From: a virus
Reading direction: 5' to 3' (one strand)
IMG/VR virus record: IMGVR_UViG_3300025278_000003
Coordinates: 1-31,541 of that record
DNA length: 31,541 nucleotides
Each line of letters begins with the position of its first letter. The stretch's first letter is position 1. The notes under the pieces were generated by a model. That model saw only the letters and a program-made list of their open reading frames with translations, did not search any database and was not told where the DNA came from. Shown in pieces: positions 7,491 to 14,032 of this stretch. A program made the translations under genes and the position numbers.

Positions 7491-8076
7491 TTACTTAGTG
7501 GCCGTGCCGCTTATTGTTATGAGCTATCACATTTTCAACTTTTATGAAACCGAACCAACCTTGGTCAGGATCTCACTGGCGCTGAGCTTCGACCTTATGG
7601 TGGTGGTTTGTTTCTACCTGTTGAAAGATCCCATGATCGCCAAACTGAAACACGCAAAGAAAGCAACTTGGATCGCGCTGTTGGTGCTGATCAGTTTTCA
7701 GTTGTATGTGAATGTGTGGGCGTACTGGGAACTACACTGGTTCCGCGCTGTTCTTTCCGGATCTATACTTCCGGTGAGCGTTGCTTTTATCACTTACATA
7801 AGCATGCTCCGTGAACAGCAGGCCGAGATCAAAGAAGCCAAGGATGAAAAGCGACAGCAAGTCCAGGAGAAGATCCAAGAGATTTTTGAAACTGAGGCAG
7901 GGCTAAAAGAGATCGCCGGTGAATATCCCTTTGAAGATGTAAAGGTTGAAAAGCCTGAAGTGATAAAAGCATTTAACAAAGATCCAGAAACAGCTTCTGA
8001 CCTGTTTTTAAGATGTGACAATCGCCGTTCTGTTTTGCGATGGTTGAAGAAATTAGAAAAAGGAGAAACACCGTGA
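7459..8076 (+). CDS. Four-span membrane protein with shared C-terminal module
   Basis: 205 aa. Hydrophobic segments at about 12-28, 37-56, 70-88 and 96-116, then a charged coiled coil (117-150) and a C-terminal domain (157-205) ending NRRSVLRWLKKLEKGETP. The last 48 residues match the C terminus of the BRO-N protein at 13016 at 27 of 48 positions. This suggests a modular membrane-anchored effector whose cytoplasmic end shares a partner or target with the BRO-N protein. Function unknown. The codons for LEKGET also provide the AAAGGAG ribosome site of the next gene. Confidence 0.7.
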   Translation: MQIPKKLQNLNYLVAVPLIVMSYHIFNFYETEPTLVRISLALSFDLMVVVCFYLLKDPMIAKLKHAKKATWIALLVLISFQLYVNVWAYWELHWFRAVLSGSILPVSVAFITYISMLREQQAEIKEAKDEKRQQVQEKIQEIFETEAGLKEIAGEYPFEDVKVEKPEVIKAFNKDPETASDLFLRCDNRRSVLRWLKKLEKGETP

Positions 8077-8273
8077 GTAAGATTGAAATTATTGAAACTG
8101 GGCGAAGATTTGGAAAGACCCACATAGTCTTAAAAAAACACCCGAGATGTGTAATTATAGAAACAGATAAAAGAAAATCTTACCGAGAAAAGTTTTGGAA
8201 GATCGAAAAAGAAAAAGCCCGAAAGCGCAGACAAATTGAAATTGCAAAAATGATAGAAACCGTTGCGATATAA
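8073..8273 (+). CDS. Small basic hypothetical protein
   Basis: 66 aa. Start assigned to GTG 8073, which overlaps the previous stop (GTGA) and follows AAAGGAG; an upstream in-frame start lies entirely within the previous gene. Very Lys/Arg-rich, with an RRFGKTHIVLKKHPRCVIIETDKRKSY-like strand-helix pattern. No recognised domain. Stop overlaps the next ATG. Confidence 0.55.
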   Translation: MSKIEIIETGRRFGKTHIVLKKHPRCVIIETDKRKSYREKFWKIEKEKARKRRQIEIAKMIETVAI

Positions 8274-8527
8274 TGGAATGCCCTGAGTGTGAACATCAAG
8301 CTATTTGTGTGGATACTGAGAAGTATCGCCACAATGCGGACGAGCCGATCACGGTGATCCGTACCTACGCCTGCACCAATGTGGAGTGTTTAACGGGCTT
8401 TCAATATCGGAGCACTTTTTTAAAGAAGAGCGATCGATTAGATGTTGAGAAATTTATCAGGAGATACAAAAGAGATCTCATGGATAAACAGACCGGACAA
8501 ACAAAAATGGAGATGGAAAATGAGTAA
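8273..8527 (+). CDS. Ogr/Delta-like zinc-finger late activator
   Basis: 84 aa. Cysteines C3-X2-C6 and C34-X4-C39 (CPEC … YACTNVEC) followed by GFQY match the Ogr/Delta zinc-finger layout (CX2C…CX4C) of P2-type activators, which bind late promoters and contact RNA polymerase. Here it would be a candidate activator of the late operons, together with the HTH protein at 10332. The C-terminal half is a charged helix. Confidence 0.7.
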   Translation: MECPECEHQAICVDTEKYRHNADEPITVIRTYACTNVECLTGFQYRSTFLKKSDRLDVEKFIRRYKRDLMDKQTGQTKMEMENE

Positions 8528-8783
8528 ACAATTAAGGATTAAGAATGAAGGATTAAGAATGTGTCTAGGGATAATAGTGATTGCGCTGCTCTTGATTGGA
8601 GTGGTTGCAGCTGTTAATACCTACGACATGGATAATGTGGAGCGTATAAATATAGCCGACCGTGCAAACGCACCACGCGTAGTTGAATTTGATGGTTGCA
8701 ATTACATTCGGTTTGTGCATACGCACGAATACATTCACCAGGCGAATTGCCCGAACCCGGATCATAAAACGGAGGGCAAGTGA
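8520..8783 (+). CDS. Small membrane protein
   Basis: 87 aa from ATG 8520, overlapping the previous stop. One membrane span (LGIIVIALLLIGVVAAV, residues 16-32) followed by a domain with VVEFDGCNYIRF and HQANCPNPDH, a pattern seen in small phage proteins of unknown role (DGxxYI … H..NC). The N-terminal codons come from a tandem AAGGATTAAGAATG repeat at 8535-8563. Confidence 0.55.
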   Translation: MSKQLRIKNEGLRMCLGIIVIALLLIGVVAAVNTYDMDNVERINIADRANAPRVVEFDGCNYIRFVHTHEYIHQANCPNPDHKTEGK

Positions 8784-8983
8784 TGGAGTGGTATTGGATT
8801 ATTTTGATCGGTTTTGGATGCTTCTGTTTAGGCTGGGGAATGTGTGCAATGCTTGGAGCCGGTAAGGTTTCAGATCTAGAGTTTCAGCTTTTAATGGAAA
8901 CTAGGAATAAGGAGCATTGGAAGAAAAAGACATGGGAATTGATTAATGAGAAGTTAAGCAAGGCTGAAGGGGTTGAAGAATGA
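8783..8983 (+). CDS. Small single-span membrane protein
   Basis: 66 aa. The ATG shares a base with the preceding stop (TGATG) and follows GGAGGG. One N-terminal membrane span rich in Trp and Gly (WYWIILIGFGCFCLGWGMCAM), then a helical tail (LEFQLLMETRNKEHW). No recognised family; could be a membrane accessory. Confidence 0.5.
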   Translation: MEWYWIILIGFGCFCLGWGMCAMLGAGKVSDLEFQLLMETRNKEHWKKKTWELINEKLSKAEGVEE

Positions 8984-9444
8984 AAACCTACGTACTAATT
9001 TTATCGCAATACTTTCCAAAGCATCATCCCAGATCCGGTGACCTAACTTTGTTTCATTATAAACTTCACCATTGCGAAAAGCTGCATACTATCCGCGGCA
9101 ACTTTCAATTATGGGCTAAACGCATCGACGAAGTTAACCAGGGAAAAGCGTTCATCAGCATTCGCCAATGGTCAGGCAAGCCATATCGATCAAAACAAGA
9201 AGAGATCCACCAATTAAAAGCCGGGCAAGTGGGATATGAAGAGATTTTCATTTCCTACATCCAAGGTAAGTTTGAAATAACTTTAAATGATGATCAATAC
9301 CTATACGGTGATGCTATAAATGAGTTAGGCAACAATGACGGGTTAGATGGTGAACAAGGTTTAAAAGATTGGTTTTTGCCTTCATTAAAAAAAGAAGAAT
9401 GCTTTTCAGGAATCATTATTCATTTCACAGACTTCAGATATTGA
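8980..9444 (+). CDS. ASCH/PUA-like domain protein
   Basis: 154 aa. The KLHTIRGNFQLWAKRIDEVNQG segment followed by AFISIRQWSGKPY resembles ASCH (PUA-like, RNA-binding) domains found in phage accessory genes. The C-terminal third includes an LNNNDGLDGEQGLKDWF-type segment, typical of such phage proteins. Role unknown; a nucleic-acid-binding regulator is plausible. Overlaps the preceding gene by 4 nt. Confidence 0.55.
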   Translation: MKTYVLILSQYFPKHHPRSGDLTLFHYKLHHCEKLHTIRGNFQLWAKRIDEVNQGKAFISIRQWSGKPYRSKQEEIHQLKAGQVGYEEIFISYIQGKFEITLNDDQYLYGDAINELGNNDGLDGEQGLKDWFLPSLKKEECFSGIIIHFTDFRY

Positions 9445-9445
9445 T

Positions 9446-9865
9446 ATGACCCAAGAGATCGACAAAGAGTTATTTAAGAAGTACATCGCTGAGGAGTTGC
9501 GGAATGTTTCCGGAATGAAGTATCAAATTACAAATGCGGAAATTGACAAGCTCAATGAAAGTGATTACACCAAGCAAGAGATCCTGATCACTCTCGAGGA
9601 AATGGAGAACCACAAACCCCTCCAAAAAAAGTACCTGAGTGTGTATCGCACTTTGATTAGTTGGATGCGCCTGAAGCGACAAAAAGAGCAGCGCTTCAAG
9701 GACAGCCAATTGAAGCGAATGGGTATGACTGGAAAGATGACCTACGAAGAGGCATTGACTTGGATGGAGCGAAAAGGAATTGCTGCTTCCGAACTTGATA
9801 ATAAGTTCGATCGGCATAAGGACCCGAATGGGAAGTTTTACTTTACAATTAAGAATTATGAATAG
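9446..9865 (+). CDS. Hypothetical helical protein
   Basis: 139 aa, highly charged and helical, with an LKRQKEQRFKDSQLKRM basic stretch and a C-terminal TYEEALTWMERKGIAASELDNKF segment. No recognised domain. Lies between the ASCH-like gene and an AT-rich leader repeat. Confidence 0.6.
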   Translation: MTQEIDKELFKKYIAEELRNVSGMKYQITNAEIDKLNESDYTKQEILITLEEMENHKPLQKKYLSVYRTLISWMRLKRQKEQRFKDSQLKRMGMTGKMTYEEALTWMERKGIAASELDNKFDRHKDPNGKFYFTIKNYE

Positions 9866-9876
9866 AGGAATTAGGA

Positions 9877-10185
9877 ATGGCTACAATTAAAAAACCAATT
9901 TATAAAGACGTCTCATTTGAATCTGAAAAAGAATTTCAGGCTTGGCTAAAAAAAACCACTGTCTGTGAAATAGAATTTGAGGATCATGGACAAGATTTAA
10001 TGAAAATATGGATTGCAGAAAATGGAGAGATCTTGCATGCGAATTTGCAAGCATCTATTTGGAACGGTCGTTTTGTCGATGTAGAAAACCTTGAAGAATT
10101 TACACCTATTCATTTGTATCAGGGCAGCGAAAGTCAGAGATACATAAACCTAGTTGTTGTAAAGATTGATAAAAATGAAAAATAA
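9877..10185 (+). CDS. Hypothetical protein
   Basis: 102 aa, acidic, predicted alpha/beta (KEFQAWLKKTTVCEIEFEDHG). Its ATG directly follows a GAGGAATTAGGA leader resembling the one before 11791. No recognised family. Confidence 0.55.
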   Translation: MATIKKPIYKDVSFESEKEFQAWLKKTTVCEIEFEDHGQDLMKIWIAENGEILHANLQASIWNGRFVDVENLEEFTPIHLYQGSESQRYINLVVVKIDKNEK

Positions 10186-10330
10186 CGAATCAAAGAAGCC
10201 GGAGCTGTTGCATTCTGTGTTGGCGTATAAAAGTCAGGTACTGAAGCATCCTACTTTTGTGGTAGTGATTACGCGGAAAGCACATACCGGCTATACATTT
10301 GAGACCTCACATGTAAACTCGCTGAATTGA
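10175..10330 (+). CDS. Small hypothetical protein
   Basis: 51 aa, beginning within the end of the previous gene and ending 1 nt before the next ATG, so it fills the gap in a tightly packed operon. The sequence (e.g. HPTFVVVITRKAHTGYTFETSH) suggests a beta-rich fold. No family recognised; supported mainly by position and spacing. Confidence 0.45.
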   Translation: MKNNESKKPELLHSVLAYKSQVLKHPTFVVVITRKAHTGYTFETSHVNSLN

Positions 10331-10331
10331 A

Positions 10332-10709
10332 ATGGAAGCGTTGAAAAAGCCGAACGGCAAATATAAAGAAGCGGTGATAAATAGATCTCTTCGTTTATAT
10401 GAAAATGGAATGAAAAGCGAAACGGTTGAGGCTATTACCGGCATGAAGCGAAGGTCTGTAAATTACCACGCCAACAAACAAGGCATTCAAAGATCATTCG
10501 GTAACACTGCGCTCACACCGCGTGAAGCAAAAGACGTGAAGCACTTATATGTAGATTGCAAGCTCTCTTCCAATCAAGTTGCAAAAATGCTTTCGATACC
10601 AAGCCGGAAGGTTCGCAGGTTTTTAGCAAGAGAAGGATTGATGAGATCAAGAATTGAGGCTTTGCGATTGAGATTTAAGAGACGGTCAAATTATAGAAAT
10701 CAGAGATAA
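10332..10709 (+). CDS. Double-HTH regulator, Mor/C-position late activator candidate
   Basis: 125 aa, strongly basic. Two HTH-like units: residues ~27-50 (KSETVEAITGMKRRSVNYHA) and ~78-100 (SSNQVAKMLSIPSRKVRRFL). It lies at the end of the early/middle region just before the first structural gene, where Mu-like phages place Mor or C. Not homologous to Mor by eye, so the late-activator role is inferred from fold and position. Confidence 0.6.
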   Translation: MEALKKPNGKYKEAVINRSLRLYENGMKSETVEAITGMKRRSVNYHANKQGIQRSFGNTALTPREAKDVKHLYVDCKLSSNQVAKMLSIPSRKVRRFLAREGLMRSRIEALRLRFKRRSNYRNQR

Positions 10710-10711
10710 CG

Positions 10712-10906
10712 ATGAGACTTTACCACATTACCCTTTGGTACAGATACAATGACGAGAAAAACCGATATGAGTTTAATCACTTGGAGTATGGTTGGAATTT
10801 TATTTCTAAGCCGGTTCCAATGTTTCCGGCTCAAAAGAACTGGAACAATCTTCAATGGATGCGCGAGCACACTGTGATGGATGTAAGATCGAAGGCGGTG
10901 GCGTAA
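10712..10906 (+). CDS. Small hypothetical protein
   Basis: 64 aa, aromatic-rich (LYHITLWYRYND … GWNFISKPVPMFPAQKNWNNLQWM). It ends one base before the MuF-like gene starts. No recognised domain. Confidence 0.5.
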   Translation: MRLYHITLWYRYNDEKNRYEFNHLEYGWNFISKPVPMFPAQKNWNNLQWMREHTVMDVRSKAVA

Positions 10907-11758
10907 ATGAGCATCTTCGCAGAAATAGAATCTCTTGAGCAGCGCATTCAAAGCATACTTGCAGAGTCGGGATCGTACAGCTCGGTTGATGATTTTGTAC
11001 GCACCTACACCGATACCATTTTGGATGTGCTTGGCTCGTTCTCTAAATCGGAGTTGGCTTCCATTAATATTGATGATGTAATTGAAACTGCTCTTCAGGC
11101 TTCTTCTGATTTCATTAACGTGAACATGAAGGATGAGATCCAATCTTCTATTGATGATGTGCTTACCAGGACAACAACCTTCTACCAGTCGGTTGGTGTG
11201 GAGCTTCCCGGACTGAAGGACGCCATCAATAGAACCGATGATATTGCTGAGATCTCGAAACTCTTCAGCACCAACTTGGCAAGCATGCGTGAGGAGCTTC
11301 GCGAAGGAACTAAGGAAGTAATGCAGAGCGAATTGGCTCAGGGATTTTTTAATCGCGAGGATCTCGAGGAGCTTATCTTTCAGTACGCCGATGGCAAAGC
11401 ACACTACGCCCGTATAAACGCTCGATTGATTGTTAGCAGCTATAACCGCATCGGGCGAGAGCAAGTGCGAGAGAGCGCAAATTTACAGCATGGCTTCTAT
11501 TACGGTGACGCCCGGGTGAACACTCGCCCTTTTTGTTTGCGCCTTATCGGTAAAGTCTTTACTCTCCAAGACATCGAGCAAATGGATAACGGTCAGTTGA
11601 GTCCTGTTAAGATCTATGCCGGCGGATGGAATTGCATTCATTCTTGGCTTTGGGTTGATCCTGAATGGGATGAGGAGTTAGCAAGTAACATTAATACTGA
11701 TCCGGTTGTGCCGGTGGAAGAGGATTCGTTGAAGATTAAAGCGCCTTCGGCGAATTAA
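10907..11758 (+). CDS. MuF-like minor head protein (SPP1 gp7 type)
   Basis: 283 aa. The N-terminal two thirds are helical. The C-terminal region has the MuF signature: YYGDARVNTRPFC, then GKVFTLQDIEQM.NGQ, then GGWNCIHSWLWV (GG.NC.H.W). In Mu, gpF is a minor head protein next to the portal. Here it is on the plus strand about 4 kb from the portal, which lies in an inverted block, so the usual portal-MuF adjacency is broken. Confidence 0.82.
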   Translation: MSIFAEIESLEQRIQSILAESGSYSSVDDFVRTYTDTILDVLGSFSKSELASINIDDVIETALQASSDFINVNMKDEIQSSIDDVLTRTTTFYQSVGVELPGLKDAINRTDDIAEISKLFSTNLASMREELREGTKEVMQSELAQGFFNREDLEELIFQYADGKAHYARINARLIVSSYNRIGREQVRESANLQHGFYYGDARVNTRPFCLRLIGKVFTLQDIEQMDNGQLSPVKIYAGGWNCIHSWLWVDPEWDEELASNINTDPVVPVEEDSLKIKAPSAN

Positions 11759-11790
11759 AAATTCAAAATTAAAAATTAAGAATTAGGAAT

Positions 11791-11991
11791 ATGAACAGAA
11801 AAGGATTTATAACTTCGATCGAATGGGCTCCGGTTTTAAACAGCGATGTTTGTGAAAGTTGCAAGCAAAGATCCATGATTTCAAATATTGGCGATAAAAA
11901 AGTTTCTGGATTAAGCTGCTCGAACCCTTCCTGCGAAGAGTTTTTAGTTCCTAAAGTTGAAGAAATTGGTGATTGGAATAAATTACTATGA
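11791..11991 (+). CDS. Zinc-ribbon small protein
   Basis: 66 aa with C21-X2-C24 and C43-X4-C48 (CESC … CSNPSC), a spacing like the Ogr-type protein at 8273 but with a shorter middle. Preceded by an AT-rich leader ending AGAATTAGGAAT. Stop overlaps the next ATG. Possible small DNA-binding or RNA-polymerase-contacting factor; no firm family. Confidence 0.55.
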   Translation: MNRKGFITSIEWAPVLNSDVCESCKQRSMISNIGDKKVSGLSCSNPSCEEFLVPKVEEIGDWNKLL

Positions 11992-12323
11992 CTCTAAACC
12001 AATCCATATTGCAGGCGTACGAAAAAGCGAAAGGCTCGGAGAACTTTAAATATAAGTTTGATGACGAGCTTGCTAAAGCTTTGCAAGAAGGATTGGAAAT
12101 CACTCTGAAGCAAGGACAGCTTCGAGATCTCACCGATAAGATTTGGTACACTTCTAACTTGATGAAAGACCGCCAAATTAAAACAGAAGGCCAGTGGTTG
12201 AAGATGGCAGCGCAAGTTACTGAGAAGTATTTATTAGAGAATATAGACACCTACAAGAGAGCACCCCTGGAAGGACACCAGTTAATAACAAACCAAAACA
12301 ATACAATTAAGGAAACATCATGA
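11988..12323 (+). CDS. Hypothetical helical protein
   Basis: 111 aa, helical, with LAKALQEGLEITLKQGQLRDL. Overlaps both neighbours by 4 nt, so it belongs to the same transcript. No recognised family. Confidence 0.55.
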   Translation: MTLNQSILQAYEKAKGSENFKYKFDDELAKALQEGLEITLKQGQLRDLTDKIWYTSNLMKDRQIKTEGQWLKMAAQVTEKYLLENIDTYKRAPLEGHQLITNQNNTIKETS

Positions 12324-12811
12324 AACAATTACTAATATTTATAATCGCATTCTTAGTTACAGGATGCGCAACCACATTACCTCCTGCTGGGCCAGATTCA
12401 TCAGCAATGGAAAAAGCAGATGCAATTTGGATAGTATCCAACGATGACGCAGAAACGGCGTATAGGAAAATTGCTCAGTCTTTAACAGATGCTGGATATT
12501 CGATTTCAAGTTCGGATGCAGTATTGATGAATATAGTTACAGAGCCTTACCAACCAAGCGAATCATTTGGTGATGCATTATCAAGCGGAGGAATGAAGGT
12601 TGTTTTAAATGCCTCAGTCCGTGAAGTTGAAGGTAAGACAGCGGTTAAACTTTCCGGTAAGTTTACAATACCTGGATTATATGGTTCAGACGATAATGAA
12701 ATACGTAATCAAGGAGCAGGAACGAGCTATACTGGAAGAAGCTGGAAAGAACTCGAAAGAATAGCTGAATCTTACTCTGGTGGTTCTTTAGAATACACAC
12801 GTAATATGTAG
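12320..12811 (+). CDS. Lipoprotein, possible lysogenic-conversion gene
   Basis: 163 aa. Signal peptide with lipobox VTGC (C16), then a Ser/Pro-rich linker and a domain with AETAYRKIAQSLTDAGYSISSSDAVL and SFGDALSSGG. The second half is beta-rich. It resembles host-type envelope lipoproteins more than virion proteins. Its place before the RNA element and BRO-N gene, away from the lysis and head genes, suggests a moron acting on the host envelope (inference). Confidence 0.6.
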   Translation: MKQLLIFIIAFLVTGCATTLPPAGPDSSAMEKADAIWIVSNDDAETAYRKIAQSLTDAGYSISSSDAVLMNIVTEPYQPSESFGDALSSGGMKVVLNASVREVEGKTAVKLSGKFTIPGLYGSDDNEIRNQGAGTSYTGRSWKELERIAESYSGGSLEYTRNM

Positions 12812-12812
12812 C

Positions 12813-12990
12813 TTGACAATGACCTGCGGTTCTTGTAGATTTTTCTCACTCCGAAAAAACACTAAGAACCGCATCGCATTTGGCTTCAATTGTAGCCGAT
12901 GCAATTATACAAGCTTATGCCGGTGCGTCACCCGTAACCAATCGGGTGGATGGTTCCTTAGTGTACCATTTCGGAGCGCATCGGCTTTTT
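12813..12990 (+). ncRNA. Structured RNA / riboswitch-like leader with own promoter
   Basis: A sigma-70-like promoter TTGACA (12813-12818), 17 bp, TAGATT (12836-12841) would start RNA near 12848. The RNA closes by CTCCGAAA (12849-12856) with TTTCGGAG (12969-12976), then ACACTAAG (12859-12866) with CTTAGTGT (12957-12964), then AACC with GGTT: about 20 bp. Inside are GCATCG/CGATGC (12871-12876/12897-12902) and hairpin CACCCG/CGGGTG (12929-12948). GCATCGGC (12978-12985), followed by TTTTT, can instead pair with GCCGATGC (12895-12902). CCGAAA…CACTAA recurs at 12996-13011, 4 nt before the BRO-N ATG. Confidence 0.55.
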
Positions 12991-12995
12991 ATTAA
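12819..12995 (+). CDS. Doubtful small Cys-rich reading frame overlapping the RNA element
   Basis: 58 codons from ATG 12819. The frame begins MTCGSCRFF and has further cysteines (CSRC, LCRC) and GGW, reminiscent of small phage CxxC proteins, but its end lacks the usual closing CG(E)F. It coincides with the base-paired RNA element, and its ATG would sit between the -35 and -10 of the predicted promoter. It could be a decayed gene, a dual-function region or chance. Confidence 0.25.
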   Translation: MTCGSCRFFSLRKNTKNRIAFGFNCSRCNYTSLCRCVTRNQSGGWFLSVPFRSASAFY

Positions 12996-13015
12996 CCGAA
13001 AAAAACACTAATACA

Positions 13016-13660
13016 ATGAACACACTTCAAACTTTTACCTTCGATAAAAAAGACATCCGAGTTTTCGGAAACGCAGACGAGCCTCTCTTTGCTGCGGTCG
13101 ATATTTGCAAAGCACTAGATATCGAAAACACGACACAGAGTGTCAGCAGATTAGAAGAAGATGAACGCTCAACCCTATATACTAATGAGGGTTCAAGTAA
13201 CAATTCTGAGTTAAATGTCGTGAACGAAGCCGGACTTTACCGACTTGTTTTAGAGAGCCGTAAACCCGAAGCCAAAGCATTTAAGCGTTGGTTACTTCAC
13301 GAGGTGCTTCCTTCCATCCGAAAGTACGGCGGTTACGCAACCGACAGCCAGTTCCGGGAATTGCATGAGGCGTTGCTCCGTAAAAAGGAGTTGCTCCAGG
13401 AGCGCGAAGAAATAGCAGAAGAGATCAAAGAATGCACCAAAAAGATCAACAGGATTCAATCAGCAATCACTGAAAGTCCTGTTCAGCACAAACTGGACAA
13501 AGCCGAACGGCCATATGAAGGTGTAAAGGTTTCTACTTTTCAGGTAAGCGAAGTATTCAAAACAGATCCGATAAATGGAAAGGACCTTTTTCTTGGATGC
13601 TCTAACAGGCGCACTGTTTTGCGGTGGTGGAAAAAGCTCCAAAAGGGAGAAACGATATGA
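13016..13660 (+). CDS. BRO-N domain antirepressor-like protein
   Basis: 214 aa. Residues 1-107 form a BRO-N domain (FTFDKKDIRVFGNADEPLF, AVDICKALDI, VNEAGLYRLVLES, AFKRWLLHEVLPSIRKYG), found in phage antirepressors and DNA-binding regulators. Residues 113-152 are a coiled coil; 167-214 are a module shared with the membrane protein at 7459 (27 of 48 identical). No Shine-Dalgarno is visible; the upstream sequence is a copy of the RNA element's helix strand, so translation may be regulated by RNA structure. Likely role: antirepressor or lysogeny/lysis regulator. Confidence 0.82.
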   Translation: MNTLQTFTFDKKDIRVFGNADEPLFAAVDICKALDIENTTQSVSRLEEDERSTLYTNEGSSNNSELNVVNEAGLYRLVLESRKPEAKAFKRWLLHEVLPSIRKYGGYATDSQFRELHEALLRKKELLQEREEIAEEIKECTKKINRIQSAITESPVQHKLDKAERPYEGVKVSTFQVSEVFKTDPINGKDLFLGCSNRRTVLRWWKKLQKGETI

Positions 13661-13872
13661 ACAGCCTGAACTTACCACCCAAACAAAAACGAAAAGATGT
13701 GATCAATGATTTTGATGAACGCCTCGCTACTTTGGAAGCTTGCGTATTCGCGGCTATGTTTATGCTTGAAGAGCACAGCGGTAAAGAGACGCCCATCAGC
13801 TTTGCATTGTGGCAAAACTTTGAACATCTTAAAGACAGCTATCAAACCCTTAAGCAGGCAAACGCTGCCTAA
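13657..13872 (+). CDS. Small hypothetical protein
   Basis: 71 aa from ATG 13657, overlapping the BRO-N stop (ATGA) and preceded by AGGGAGAAACG inside the coding end of BRO-N. Helical, with RKDVINDFDERLATLEACVFAAMFML, which could pack as a helical hairpin. Last gene before a strong terminator. Function unknown. Confidence 0.6.
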   Translation: MNSLNLPPKQKRKDVINDFDERLATLEACVFAAMFMLEEHSGKETPISFALWQNFEHLKDSYQTLKQANAA

Positions 13873-13878
13873 CTATGA

Positions 13879-13904
13879 AGCCCTCTTCCCGGAGGGCTTT
13901 TTTT
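13879..13904 (+). terminator. Rho-independent terminator
   Basis: AGCCCTC, loop TTCCCG, GAGGGCT, followed directly by a run of seven T. A textbook intrinsic terminator. It ends the transcript containing the BRO-N gene. Confidence 0.9.
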
Positions 13905-13932
13905 ATGGACCTAAAAAAACTTCAATTATTTA

Positions 13933-13972
13933 AATGCACAATGTTGTGCATTATTAAAATAAGTTGTATATT
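13933..13972 (+). promoter_or_regulatory. Promoter overlapped by a palindromic operator
   Basis: AATGCACAA-TG-TTGTGCATT (13933-13952) is a 9+9-bp perfect dyad. It overlaps TTGTGC (13944-13949), which is 17 bp from TATATT (13967-13972), a good sigma-70-like pair. It drives the gene at 14033. The sequence is unlike the dyad at 1001-1016, so a different regulator is expected; the HTH protein at 14824 is a candidate. Confidence 0.6.
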
Positions 13973-14032
13973 GGTCTAAGCAATTAAGCTTAAACAATCC
14001 GAGCGGTGTCAGCTCACAAAAAACCGACTATT

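Noticed and set aside
10700-11464. 254-codon open frame on the minus strand
   Set aside because: Antisense to the MuF-like gene, whose signature motifs are clear; no upstream ribosome site or operon context.
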